DNA of 64,000 nt, taken from Bufo bufo. Taxonomy: Eukaryota > Chordata > Amphibia > Anura > Bufonidae. A model generated the notes under the pieces. It ran no database searches. It was given only the letters and a program-made list of their open reading frames with translations, and was not told the DNA's origin. The stretch's first letter is position 1. Every line of letters starts with the position of its first letter. A program made the position numbers and the translations under genes. Location: assembly GCF_905171765.1 (NCBI RefSeq), contig NC_053390.1, positions 516,546,852 through 516,610,851 on the forward strand, written 5' to 3'. Positions 32,670 to 44,402 of this stretch are shown in pieces.

Positions 32670-35369
32670 CCTCTTCCCGACCTATGACGTACTACTACAT
32701 CATGGGAACCACTGCGTTCCCGCAATTTGACGTAATAGTATGTCATGGTGATCGCACGTGGTAGCCGGGCCCCTGCTGTATCCGTGGCATCGTGGTAAAA
32801 GTCGATGCCGGCGGATTAACCCCTTCAATGCGGCGGTCCGCGCTGACCGCGACATAGAAGGGGTTTGTGTAATGTGAGTGATCGCATCGAGTCCCCGTGC
32901 TGCTGTGGCGGGGACCCAATGCGTCACAAGGCAGCCAGATGCCGTGCAGAGGCTGCCCAATGCCTTGCATGGCATTGGGACCTGCCTTCTACGGGTGCCC
33001 AGGAGATCCAGCCTCAGGCTGGGTCTCCTAGGCAACCTGTTAGTGTATGACTCAGTGTCATACTCCTAACAGGCAATGCATTACAATACAAGATGTATTG
33101 TAATGTATTGCAGAGGGGATCAGACCCCCAAAAGTGAACATCAGAAATAAAGTAAAGAAAAAAAAGTAAAAAAAAAAGTGTTTTTAATAAAATTTATTAT
33201 TAAGTAAAAAAGAAAAAAAACGCCCCTTTCCACTTATTTTATAATAAAAAGCAGAAAGACAAAACAAAACCCACACATATTAGGTATCGCCGTGTAAATA
33301 ATGACCGGCTCTATAAATATATGACATGATCCACCCTGTCCGATAAACGCCATAAAAAAAATAATATAAAAATATATAAAAACGGTGTGAAAAAAGCAAT
33401 TTTTGTCAACTTACATCACAAAAAGTGCAACACCAAGCGATCAAAAAGGCGTATGTCCCACAAAATGGTATCAATAAAACCGCCACCTCATTCCGAAAAA
33501 AATGAGATCCTACCTAAGACAATCACCCAAAAAAATAAAAACAACATGGAGACACTAAAACATCATTTTTTTTGTTTAAAAACGCTATTATTGTGCTAAA
33601 GTGAAATACATAAAACAATTATACATATTAGGTATCGCCACGTCCGTAACAACCATCTCTATAACAATATCACATGACCTAACCCCTCAGGTGAATACCG
33701 TAAAAAAAAAATATATATATTTTTGTCACATTACATCACTGAAATTGCAACAGCAAGTGATCAAAAAGGCGTATGCCCCCCAAAATAGTACCAATCAGAC
33801 CTTCACCTCATTCCGCAAAAAAAATTAGACACTACCTAAGGGAATCGGTCAAAAAACAAAAAAAGCTATCACTCTCAGACAATGGAGACACTAAAATATG
33901 ATTATTTTTTGCTTCAAAACTGCTATTATTGTGCTAAAGTGAAAAAAATAAAAAAAGTATACATATTAGGTATCGCCACGTCTGTAACATCCAGCTCTAT
34001 AAAAATATCACGTGACCTAACACCTCAGGAGAACACCGCAAAAAAGCAATTTTTGTCACATTACATCAAGTAAGCAAGTGATCAAAAAGACATAAGCACC
34101 CCCAAAATAGTACCAATCAGACCGTCGCCTCATCTGACAAAAAATGAGACCCTACCTAAGAGAATCGATCAAAAATAAAAAAAAAGCTATGGCTCTCAGA
34201 CTATAGATACACTGAAATATCGTTATTTCGGTTTCAAAAAAGCTATTATTGTGTAAAACTTAAATAAATAAGAAAAAGTAGACATATTAGGTATTGCCAC
34301 ATCCGTAATGATCTGCTTTATAAAAAAGTCACATGATCTAATCCCTCAGGTAAACGCTGTAAAAATAAAAACTGCGCCAAAACATAAATTTTTTTGTTAT
34401 CTTGCCTCACAAAAAACGTGATATAGAGCAATTTAAAATCATGTGTACCCCAAAATAGTACCAATAAAACTGGCACCTTATCCCGTAGTTTCCATAATGT
34501 GGTCACTTTTTTGAGTTTCTACTGTAGGGGTGCATCAGGGGGGCTTCAAATGGGACATGGCATCTAAAAACCAGTTCAGCTAAATCTGCCTTCCAAAAAC
34601 TAGATGGCGTTCCTTTCTTACTGCGCCCTGCCGTGTGCCCGTACAGCAGTTTACGATCACATGTGGGGTGTTTCTGTAAACCGCAGAATCAGGGCAATAA
34701 ATATTGAGCTTTATTTGGCTGTTAACCCTTGCTTTACTACTGGAAAAAATTTATAAAAATGTAAAATCGCCCAAAAAAGTAAAATTCAGAAATTTCATCT
34801 CCATTTTCCATTAATTCTTGTGGAACACCTAAAGGGTTAACAAAGTTTGTAAAATCTGTTTTGTATACCTTGAGGGGTGTCGTTTCTAAAATGGGGTAAT
34901 TTGTTGGTGGTTTCTATTATGTAAGCCTCACAAAGTGACTTCAGACCTGAACTGGTCCATAAAATGTGGGTTTTGGAAATTTTCCGAAGATTTGCTTCCA
35001 AACTTCTAACGTCCCCAAAAAATAAAACTTCATTTTCAAACTGATCCAAACATGAAGTAGACATATGGGGATTGTAAAGTAATTACTATTTTTGGAGGTA
35101 TTACTATCTATTATAAAAGTTGAGAAATAGAAATTAGCTAATTTTTCAAAATTTTTGGTGAATTTGGTATTTTTTATGAGTAAAAAAGATATTTTTTTTT
35201 ACTCATTTTTACCACTGTCATGAAGTACGATATGTGAGGAGAAAACAATCTCAGAATGGCCTGTATAAGTAAAAGCGTTTTAAAGTTATTACCACATAAA
35301 GTGACACTGGTCAGATTTGCAAAAAATGGCTTGGGCAGGAAGGTGAAAACCGGCCCAGGGTTGAAGGGG
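32670..35369. mobile_element. Long TTAA-flanked non-autonomous element, 2700 bp
   Basis: TTAA at 32666-32669 and 35370-35373. It is in reverse orientation relative to 7186-10136 and shares its modules, for example TTTGAAGCCCCCCTGATGCA seen in reverse at 34530-34555 and CACTTTGTGAGGCTTACATA in reverse near 34920-34940. A block of about 335-350 bp containing TTAGGTATCGCCACGTC(C/T)GTAA is repeated about four times between 33280 and 34400. No transposase. The GC-rich end with inverted words (32690-33060) gives spurious frames on both strands. Confidence 0.8.
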
Positions 35370-35560
35370 TTAATAGGAAGGTCCAAATAATTAAAGTTTT
35401 TACACGCACCTTGAAATTGAGATAGCAATGTTCTAGAACGGTTTGTAATTTTGATATAGAAAGGGTACATGAAAAGCGCAGATCAGTTCCCATTCTATAA
35501 AACTTTTGAAGGACAGAAAAAAAAACATCCATTGAGGGCTTTATCAGAGAAGCAATCTAA

Positions 35561-35951
35561 GGCCTCTTTCACACGAACGATACGGATTGGCTCAGGATGC
35601 GTTCAGCGAAACTCACACCATTTTGCAAGCATGTTCAGTCAATTTTGTCTCCCATTGCGTTCAGTTTTTTATCCGTTTCGATGCATTTTTCACGCGCATG
35701 AAAAAAAAATGAAGGTTTAAAAACAATATCTCCTAGCAACGTTTTATTACTGAAGCCCCATTCACTTCTATGTGGCCAGGGCTGCGTGAAAAACTCAGAA
35801 TACAGAACATGCTGCAATTCTCACGCAACGCAGAACTGATGCGTGAAAAAAACGCTCATGAAATGAATGGGTCAGGATTCAGTGCGGGTGCTATGCTTTC
35901 ACTTCACCCATCGCACACCCGAGCGAAAAACTCACTCGTGTGAAAGGGGTG
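35561..35951. mobile_element. PIF/Harbinger-like MITE, 391 bp
   Basis: The ends GGCCTCTTTCACACGAACG and CTCGTGTGAAAGGGGTG are inverted, flanked by TAA at 35558-35560 and 35952-35954. Internal inverted words (TTTTTCACGCGCATGAAAAA) support a fold-back element. Non-coding. Confidence 0.75.
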
Positions 35952-36377
35952 TAAAACTCATCCATCTACTGGCCTCATTAAATGTGTACATTTTAAACAG
36001 TCCACAAGTTGAAGGCGTTTGAGTGCTGCTTTATCACACACCCGTTCACTTTAACTGGTAAGTCTTCCTCTAAAATTGGATCTAAATGTTGCATGCTACA
36101 ATTTTCTCTACATATACCAGCAACCTGAACCTTGTCCGGGTACCAGATGATAAAACCATATGTTTTTGTGTGCTGTTCATTTTATATTGTAGCAAAACGG
36201 ACAAGAATAGGACGTGTTCTATAATTTGTGGCACGGCCGCAAGTCTTGCGGAAAAATTAAGCACAAGCTGCACGGACTGGCTCATTGACTTGTCAGTGTC
36301 TGTGTGCTTTCCATTCTACACTTACACACCACCAAGGCATAAAAATTACATCTGAATAAGCGAAAAAGTTGTAGTGA

Positions 36378-36680
36378 TTACTAGAGAGGAGCGAATTTTT
36401 CTAAAATTCGATTCGCCGGTTTGCCGATTTTTTTAGGAAAAATTTGGTTCGATCCGAATAAATTTGCGGCAAATTAAGTTAAAAAACTGCTATTTCCTGG
36501 CTGCAGAGAGCCTTTATAGCGGTGTAGAACACTGTGCCTTGCAGTAACACGCATATGGAGTCTGCTTTGGTAGTGAAATAATACTGCGAGTCCGTATGAC
36601 ATGCAGATGACAGGCGTTGCTCTTAGAATCACTGCACACTTCACTGATTTGGGCAGTCACGGGGCCAAAACTGACCAAAT
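36378..36680. repeat. Dispersed repeat with AGGAGCGAATTTTT...AATTCG motif
   Basis: The start (CTAGAGAGGAGCGAATTTTT) and the A/T-rich inverted words around TTCGATTCGCCG match a repeat I associate with frog genomes. The class is uncertain, and the boundaries are approximate. Confidence 0.4.
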
Positions 36681-36896
36681 AAATCACGTATGAATTCAGC
36701 CTTACTGGTCAATGTTAGCGCCAAGAAGAAGCGCACTCCTTTTACCCCGTCGTCAGCTGATTCCACAGAACCTGCTCTATTAAACGCTTATACAAGTAGA
36801 GCCCCCCGACAGAGTGGAGAGGGTGTCAGCAGTAAGTTTGTATTGACGTCACTGATTATTTTGCCCTTCCTCTGATCCGTCAGAACAATAACCACT

Positions 36897-37338
36897 GTGA
36901 CACAGTAAAGGGAGTTGTATGGGGAGGCAGGTATTTTCCTCCCAGTGTGTGCTGCTGGACTGATTGGTGGCCAGGTGGGGTCAAACACCGGACTGGATCT
37001 CAGGTGCCGGTCCGGGTTTTGGGCAACACCTAGCTGCCCTTAAAAGACAGCTGGGATCAGCAGAGGAGATCTCTGTGTTGGGATCTGAGGCTTGTGCCGG
37101 GGTGGAGCGCTGAGACCCGTGTGAGGGGAAACAGACTGACTAAAGCCTGCTGATGGACTTTTTGTGGCAGAACAGCCTGTCTGGTGTGACCTAACACCAA
37201 TACTGCAAGTTTTATTTTTTTCTTGAAAGTGACTTTGTTTTGTGAACTTGCTAATGTATGAACAAACACTGAACTTTCGATTTAAGAACTGGTTTGTGCC
37301 TCTATACTGCGTCCGCTTATCCTATTAGAGCGAATCCC
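36897..37338 (+). mobile_element. Candidate solo LTR
   Basis: The segment begins TGTGACACAGTAAAGGG and ends near GAGCGAATCCCCA. It contains a possible TATA-like box (CCTTAAAAGACAGC) followed about 30 bp later by a GAGGAGATCTCTGTG-type start region and a T-rich stretch. There is no coding sequence on either side and no clear TSD. This is a weak, architecture-based call. Confidence 0.35.
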
Positions 37339-37660
37339 CACCCCCCAAAAAAACGGATCCCGTCTGTGGTGCATCCGCCTTCACTCGGTCAGCATTTGGT
37401 CAGTAATCCATCAGTATTGCGAATGCCAAATAAAACAGGAGTGGATCCAAAACTGAGATACACATGAATGGAATATTTGCATGTCTTCTGTGTTTTGTAC
37501 CCACTCCTGCTTTTGGCTACCAAATCATAAACCAATTCTGATCGGACCATACCGGCGTTACAGCCGCTACACAGACAGGATCCGTTCCTTCCTTCTGGCA
37601 GATCAGAAGGGTCAAATAAATGATGATGTCAGCCTGGCCGAAAGGCAAAATAATGGCCTA
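37339..37660. other. Non-coding stretch before a minisatellite
   Basis: Words such as CGGATCC and GGTCAGTAATCCATCAG suggest decayed MITE sequence of the same style as nearby Harbinger-like elements, but no ends are identifiable. Confidence 0.3.
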
Positions 37661-37674
37661 GTCATAAAGTGGGG

Positions 37675-37992
37675 AGGAGTAGAACAGCATGAGAAGTCCA
37701 CAGAGTGGCCCTATGACATAGTGTTGAGATGGAATCAGCATGAGGAGGCCACAGAGTGGCAAGGTGACAGAGTCTGGAGGTTGCGACAGCATCAGGAGGC
37801 CGTAGAGTGGAACAATGACAAAGTGTGTTGGTGGCAGCAGCCTGAGGAGACCATAGAGTGGCAGAATGACAGAGTGTGGAGGTGGTGGCAGCATTATGAG
37901 GCCGCAGAATGGCAAAATGACAGAGTCTGGAGGTGGCGGCAGCATCAGGAGGCCACAAAGTGGCAAGGTGACATACTGTGGAGGTGGGTGGC
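37675..37992. repeat. Minisatellite, 51-bp unit, about six copies
   Basis: The unit length of 51 is a multiple of three, so the plus-strand frame 37481-38023 stays open and shows a 17-residue repeat (QHQEATEWQNDRVWRWR and variants). Copies drift at several positions. With no start context, splice site or homologue recognised, it is treated as repeat-derived, not a gene. Confidence 0.85.
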
Positions 37993-37999
37993 AATACCA

Positions 38000-38363
38000 G
38001 TACCCCCTGAAGATGGTGGGTGAAGTAAGGAGCACTTGGCATCAGATGTGTGGAATCAGGTGGGTGACAGCATCAGAATAGTAGCTGAGGCAGGTAACCA
38101 GAAGAAACCGGTCTCTTTTGTCAAAATGTTGGTATGGTACCATGGATGATCTAGTCTGATGCATCAGGCATTGGTGTGTGGAAATCCTGGCTGATCCATG
38201 CCTGATTCATCTTGATGCAGTGTCCCACTATGTGCTATATGTGCACTTTAAACTCTTGCTAAATGTCATATCAAATGTATTGTAGTTTCATGCTGTAATT
38301 CCCTTTAACAGGTTGGCAGTGTCATTTACCTTTATTCGCCCCTAGGTGGTGCTGGCAACACTT
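38000..38363. other. Non-coding stretch
   Basis: No gene or repeat end identified. CTGATGCATCAGG-type inverted words occur around 38157-38220. Confidence 0.35.
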
Positions 38364-39153
38364 ACCGTATTTTTCGCCCTATAAAATGCATTTTTTCCGC
38401 CCCAAAAGTGGAAGGAAAACGCCCCTGCGTATTATGGGGCTTAGTACAGGTGGACCAGGAAGCGGTGAAGTCTCTGTTCTCACCGCTTCCTGGTCCTCGG
38501 AGGGTGCACTGTGATCTCACACTGCGCGCCGGTTCACAGCACAGCAGCAGCAGGAAGATGATACAGCGCACTGGAGGTGAGGAGTGGCGGCGTCCAGGAG
38601 CAGGAGCGGTAAGTGTTTTTTTTTATTTTATTTGCGCTGATGGCTGGGGGCTGACATGAGGCTGGAGGCTACATTAAGCTGATGGCTGACATAAAGCTGG
38701 GGGCTACATGAGGCTGATGGCTGACAAAGCTGGGGGCTACATGAGGCTGATATAAAGCTGGGGGCCACATGAGGCTGATGGCTGACATAAAGCTGGGGGC
38801 TACATGAGGCTGATGGCTGACATAAAGCTGGGGGCTACATGAGGCTGATATAAAGCTTGGGGTTACATGAGGCTGACATAAAGCTGGGGGCTAAGTGAGG
38901 CTGATGGCTGACATAAAGCTGGGGGCTGATCTGAGGTTTGGGGGCTGATCTGAGGCATTGGGAGTCTGATCTGAGGTCTGATTGAGGGTCTGATTGGGGT
39001 CTGATTGGCGCTGTAAGCGGAGGTCTGATTAACATTAGCGGTCTGATTGCTGGTCTGACCTGAGGTGTAATGAAAAATATTTTCTTCTTCTTGTCCCCCT
39101 CTAAAACCTAGGTGCGTCTTATGGGCTGGTGCATCTTATAGGGTGAAAAATAT

Positions 39154-39154
<1 letters not shown>
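38364..39154. mobile_element. Interspersed element D with TIRs and internal minisatellite
   Basis: Ends ACCGTATTTTTCGCCCTATA at 38364 and TTATAGGGTGAAAAATATG at 39154 are imperfect inverted repeats. The inside carries a tandem array (38650-38935) of AAGCTGGGGGCTACATGAGG then CTGATGGCTGACAT. A second member, also array-bearing, is at 55561-58970. No transposase. It is likely a DNA element; superfamily not assigned. Confidence 0.7.

Positions 39155-39193
<39 letters not shown>
39155..39193. repeat. (TA)n microsatellite
   Basis: A run of about 19 TA dinucleotides directly after element D. Confidence 0.95.
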
Positions 39194-39194
<1 letters not shown>

Positions 39195-39736
39195 CTGGGG
39201 GGAGGGTGTCAAGTCAATGTGTGTGTTGAGGATGAGAATGAACAAAGGAGGAAGTTATTGGAGGAGGTGAGTCAGAGCAGTCCACAATGTAGTTGCTATT
39301 TTAGCCCTTTGGCTCTGGCCAGGCTAAGGGAGTATAGAGAACACTATTACAGCAGCACAGACCAGTGAGTCTACGTCTGGATATGAAGTCTAGTGGAGGT
39401 TAGAGCTAAATTAGTCAATGGACTTCACAAGCACCAGTGACCAGGAGGAACCTAAAAGTACCTGGATACAGCCGGATCATTAATGCGCAAAATTATCCTT
39501 TACCACATGCCTCTATGGACATTGTGGATCAGAGTAAATGAAGGCATCCTTACAAATAATGGAGCAGAGGATTTTGCCTGCAGTTAGGGAGACCGCTCTT
39601 TGGATTGCTAATTACAAGTAAGAATTTATTATATCGAGTGCTAGAGCGTGGACAATGTTGTACTCCATGGAAGTGTGATATTCCCTGAAGCAATCGATAA
39701 TGCAGAGGCCCGGATGACCGGAGACCCGAATGGACC
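39194..39736. other. Non-coding stretch
   Basis: No exon, RNA gene or repeat terminus recognised. Confidence 0.35.
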
Positions 39737-39949
39737 GGAAACGCAGCAAACCGCAGGTCTGAATTGACCTGCGGTTTTCTGCGATCGCCGATATGGGGGG
39801 GTCAAATGAAGGATTTCAGCGGTCATCCTGATCCGATTAACCCCCGCGGCGCCGCAATCGCGATTTAAAGCCATGACGTACCGGTACGTCATGTGTCCTT
39901 AAGGACTCGGGAAACATGCCGTACCAGTACGTCATGTGTCCTTAAGGGG
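39737..39949. mobile_element. Right-end fragment of a TTAA-flanked element
   Basis: The sequence from GCAGCAAACCGCAGGTCTG to GTCATGTGTCCTTAAGGGG matches the right end of 7186-10136 in order and ends at TTAA (39950-39953). It contains two near-copies of the subterminal palindrome GACGTACCGGTACGTC. The left part of the element is missing, so it is 5'-truncated or deleted. Confidence 0.75.
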
Positions 39950-39999
39950 TTAAAAAGCTGCCAAGTGGTATTACTGTTTTCTTCATAGGAATAATATTA

Positions 40000-40399
40000 A
40001 ATAAATAGAATATTAATGAAATGAAAGGAAAAACAAATGTACCATTTTTACTTAGGCTGTTTACCGGACACCATCAATAATATGTTCACTATATTGTACT
40101 AGTTATAATGATTACAGGGATAACAAATATTGCTTTGTGATATTTATTATTAAGCATATTACAAAAATTCATTTATTGTAATGTTTTTGCTCTGGTATTT
40201 TATTATTTGATTTACATTAACGATGTAGCTTTTTCCAAAAATTCTAAATGCTGGAAAATTAAAATTACATTTTTATGACATAACCTTTATTAAAATCATT
40301 TTACAGTTCTTTGCATGGAACTGAACCCCAGACATTCTGTATGGAAGCCAGTACTGCTAAAAAGCAGTAACACTATTTAGTAGTTTTTTAAGCACAACA
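40000..40399. other. AT-rich non-coding stretch
   Basis: No feature identified. Confidence 0.35.
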
Positions 40400-40692
40400 A
40401 AAATTCTATCTGTATTTTTGGGTCCACATCCGTTCCGCAATTTTGCGGAATGGGTGCGGACCCATTTATTTCAATGGGGATGCAAAAGATGCGGACAGCA
40501 CACTGTGTGCTGTCCGCATCCGTAGTTCCGATCCTCGGCCCTGCAAAAAATATAGAGCATGTCCTATTTTTGTCCGCAATTGCTGACAAGAATAGCCATT
40601 TCTGTCATAGGGCTGGCTACATTCACACGGCCGGTATCCGTGTTTTGCAGATCCACAATTTGCGGACCGCAAAACATCGTGTGAATGTAGCC
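40400..40692. mobile_element. PIF/Harbinger-like MITE
   Basis: The right end CGTGTGAATGTAGCC is followed by TAA (40693-40695). An exact inverted partner GGCTACATTCACACG occurs at 40613, giving an 80-bp minimal fold-back at 40613-40692 nested in a larger element that carries GCGGACAGCACACTGTGTGC. The outer left end is uncertain. Confidence 0.6.
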
Positions 40693-41527
40693 TAAACAGT
40701 AGGACTATGGTCTAGTGGTACACCTGCTACCTACCACACTAAAGGCCTATTCAATTTCTAGCAAAGACCTGTGAAATATTTTTTTTATAAACGTTATGGT
40801 AGAAACATTTTACTTTTATTTTCCAGCATTTTTCATTAACGGTAAAAAGTACAGTTAATGTTATGGTAGTATTTGGTATCCCTGCAATCATAAGGCCTCA
40901 TGCACACGACCGTATTTTTTCACGGTCCGCAAAACGGGGTTCCGTTGGTCCGTAATCCGTGACCGTTTTTTCGTTCGTGGGTCTTCCTTGATTTTTGGAG
41001 TCGTTTTGGTGTCCGCCTGGCCATGCGGAGCCAAACGGATCCGTCCTGAATTACAATGCAAGTCAATGGGGACGGATCCGTTTGACGTTGACACAATATG
41101 GTGCAATTTCAAACGGATCCGTCCCCCATTGACTTTCAATGTAAAGTCAGGAGTTAATATACCATAGGATCGGAGTTTTCTCCAATCCGATGGTATATTT
41201 TAACTTGAAGCGTCCCCATCACCATGGGAACGCCTCTGTGTTAGAATATACTGTCGGATATGAGTTAGATCGTGAAACTCATATCTGACAGTATATTCTA
41301 ACACAGAGGCGTTCCCATAGTGATGGAGATGCTTCTAGTTAGAATATACTACGAACTGTGTACATGACTGCCCCCTGCTGCCTGGCAGCACCCGATCTCT
41401 TACAGGGGGCTGTGATCCGCACAATTAACCCCTCAGGTGCTGCACCTAAGGGGTTAATTGTGCATATCATAGCCCCCTGTAAGAGATCAGGGGCTGCCAG
41501 GCAGCAGGGGGCAGACCCCCCTCCCTC

Positions 41528-41870
41528 CCCAGTTTGAATATCATTGGTGGCCAGTGTGCGGCCCCCACCCCCGGCCCCCCCTCCCTCCATTGTATTATCA
41601 TTGGTGGCCAGTGTGCGGCCTCCCTCGGCCCCCCCTCCCTCCCTCTATTGTGTAATATCATTGGTGGCCAGTGTGCGGCCCCCACCCCCGGCCCCCCCTC
41701 CCTCCATTGTATTATCATTGGTGGCCAGTGTGCGGCCTCCCTCGGCCCCCCCTCCCTCCCTCTATTGTGTAATATCATTGGTGGCCAGTGTGCGGCCTCC
41801 CCTGGCCCCCCCTTTATTGTATTATCATTGGTGGCCAGTGTGCGGCCTCCCCTCTCCCCCCCGATCATTG
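41528..41870. repeat. Minisatellite arm inside the fold-back element, left
   Basis: About six units of 50-60 bp, each with ATCATTGGTGGCCAGTGTGC followed by a C-rich stretch ending CCCTCC. The inverse array is at 42280-42740. Confidence 0.88.
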
Positions 41871-42279
41871 GTGGCAGCGGAGAGTTCCGATCGGAGTCCC
41901 AGTTTAATCACTGGGGCTCCGATCGGTAACCATGGCAATCAGGACGCTACTGCAGGCCTGGTTGCCATGGTTACTTAGCAATATTACAATATTAGAAGCA
42001 TCATACTTACCTGCTGCGAGGTCTGTGACCGGCCGGGAGCTCCTCCTACTGGTAAGTGACAGGTCTGTGCGGCGCATTGCTTAATGATCTGTCACTTACC
42101 GTCAGTAGGAGGAGCTCCCGGCCGGTCATAGACAGCGCAGCAGGTAAGTATGATGCTTCTAATATTGTAATATTGCTAAGTAACCATGGCAACCAGGCCT
42201 GCAGTAGCGTCCTGGCTGCCATGTTTACCGATCAGAGCCCTAGAGTGGTTAAACTGGGACTCCGATCGGAATTCTCCGC

Positions 42280-42740
42280 TGCCACCAATGATGGGGGGGG
42301 GGGGAGAGGGGAGGCCGCACACTGGCCACCAATGATATTAATACAATAGAGGGGGGGCCGCACACTGGCCACCAATGATAATACAATAGAGGGAGGGAGG
42401 GCCCCGGGGGGCCGCACACTGGCCACCAATGATATTAATACAATAGAGGGGGGCCGGGGGGGACGCACACTGGCCACCAATGATAATACAATAGAGGGAG
42501 GGAGGGGGGGACGCACACTGGCCACCAATGATATTAATACAATAGAGGGGGGGCCGGGGGGGCCGCACACTGGCCACCAATTATAATACAATAGAGGGAG
42601 GGAGGGGGGGGCGGGGGAGGCCGCACACTGGCCACCAATGATAATACAATAGAGGGAGGGAGGGGGGCCGGGGGGGGCCGCACACTGGCCACCAATGATA
42701 TTACAATAGAGGGAGGGGGGGCCGGACTGGCCACCAATGA
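42280..42740. repeat. Minisatellite arm inside the fold-back element, right (inverted)
   Basis: About eight units of GCACACTGGCCACCAATGAT followed by AATACAATAGAGGGAGGGAG, the reverse complement of the left arm. Copy number differs between the arms, so they evolve separately by slippage or unequal exchange. Confidence 0.88.
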
Positions 42741-43443
42741 AATTAAAACTGGGGAGGGAGGGGGGTCTGCCCTCTGCTGCCTGGCAGCACCTGATCTCTT
42801 ATAGGGGACTATGATATGCACAATTAACCCCTCAGGTGCAGCACCTGAGGAGTTAATTGTGTGGATCACAGCCCCCTGTAAGAGATCGGGTGCTGCCAGG
42901 CAGCAGGGGGCAGTCATGTACACAGTTCGTAGTATATTCTAACTAGAAGCGTCCCCATCACTATGGGAACGCCTCTGTGTTAGAATATAGTCGGATATGA
43001 GTTTTCACGAAGTGAAAACTCATCTCTGAAAAAGCTTTTATGCAGACGGATCTTCGGATCCGTCTGTATGGAAGTAACCCACGGCCACGGATCACGGATG
43101 CCAATCTTGTGTGCATCAGTGTTCTTTAACGGACCCATTGACTTGAATGGGTCCGTGAACCGTTGTCCGTCAAAAAAATAGGACAGGTCTTATTTTTATT
43201 GACGGACAGGAAACACGGATCACGGATGCGGCTGCAAAACGGTGCATTTTCCGATTTTTCCACGGACCCATTGAAAGTCAATGGGTCCGCGAAAAAAAAC
43301 AGCACAACGGCCACGGATGCACACAACGGTCGTGTGCATGAGGCCTAACTCATACAATATACTTTAGTGAACATATTATTTAAGGTGATTGATAAACAGC
43401 CTAAATAAAAATGGAACAATAGTTTTTTTCCCCCTTCATTTAA

Positions 43444-44107
43444 AGGGTTTCTACCACCACATTTTGACCTAATTAGCTGTCAGACACTAGCGATCTGCTA
43501 GTGTCTGCTGTACCTAACCATGCTATTGTAATGCCTTTCTCTGCAGCGGTTACCCTAAAAAACGTAGTTTTATTGGTATGCAAATGAGCCTCTAGGTGCT
43601 ATGGGGGCGTTTTTTCAGCACCTAGAGGCTCCGTCCACTCACCATTTCTGCCGCCCAGCGCGCTCCAGCCCGCCCCTCTCCTCTAGATTGACAGCCTACT
43701 CGCGCCTGCGCCGTGTGCTTCTGTATTCAGCGCAGGCACAGTGACTGTTGGACTGCTCCCTGCGCCGTAATCGGCGCAGGCGCAGTGAAGATGCCGGCGC
43801 AGGGAGTCACTGCGCCTGCGCCGAATACAGAAGCACACGGCGCAGGCGTGAGTAGGCTCTCAATCTAGAGGAGAGGGGCGGGCTGGAGTGCCCTGGGCGG
43901 CAGAAATGTTGAGTGGACGGAGCCTTTAGGTGCTGAAAAGACGCCCCCATAGCACCTAGATTCTCATTTGCATACCAATAAAACTACGTTTTTTAGGGTA
44001 ACCGCTGCAGAGAAAGGAATTACAATAGCATGGTTAGGTACAGAAGACACTAGCAGATCGCTAGTGTCTGACAGCTAATTAGGTCAAAATGTGGTGGTAG
44101 AAACCCT
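43444..44107. mobile_element. Palindromic TTAA-flanked MITE, 664 bp
   Basis: TTAA at 43440-43443 and 44108-44111. The arms are long and near-perfect: AGGGTTTCTACCACCACATT, GACACTAGCGATCTGCTAGT and ATTGACAGCCTACTCGCGCC all recur inverted on the right (with small changes). Relative in design to 16928-17626. Non-coding. Confidence 0.88.
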
Positions 44108-44402
44108 TTAACCCATAATCAAAATTGATAGAAATTAAAATCTTACTTACCGTATGTGTATGAAAAGGGGCATGACACAAACAAAAATAAGTTATGACTG
44201 TTAAGGTTATGAATGTGAGAAGGATAAGTGGGCCTATACAGATTGCCTGTATGGGGCCCTGAAAATTCCTGATGGCAGCCCTGACAGCAGATAGAGGTTT
44301 CTGTGAGCAATTTTGGTGGTTACATGTATAGAAGATCTTGTCACCCAAAAAGGAATTTAAGTTGTTGCTATAAAAGCTGTTATAATGTACCATAGCCATT
44401 AT

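Larger units (their letters stand above)
40894..43345. mobile_element. 2.45-kb fold-back PIF/Harbinger-like element
   Basis: Ends GGCCTCATGCACACGACCGT and its inverse at 43345, with TAA on both sides (40891-40893, 43346-43348); a 3-bp TWA duplication is the PIF/Harbinger hallmark. The two halves mirror each other: minisatellite ATTGGTGGCCAGTGTGCGGC faces right at 41540-41860 and its inverse faces left at 42280-42740, and CAGTAGGAGGAGCTCCCGGC (42104) faces its inverse at about 42035. No transposase frame. Many frames of 80-144 residues here are minisatellite translations. A deleted relative is 60271-61007. Confidence 0.85.

Noticed and set aside
32700..33069. Four overlapping frames near 32.7-33.1 kb
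   Set aside because: They lie in the GC-rich palindromic end of the TTAA element and mirror each other on the two strands.
41467..42923. Several 80-144-residue frames on both strands, Pro/Gly-rich
   Set aside because: They translate the GGTGGCCAGTGTGCGGC minisatellite in the arms of the fold-back element; the same peptide appears in several frames.
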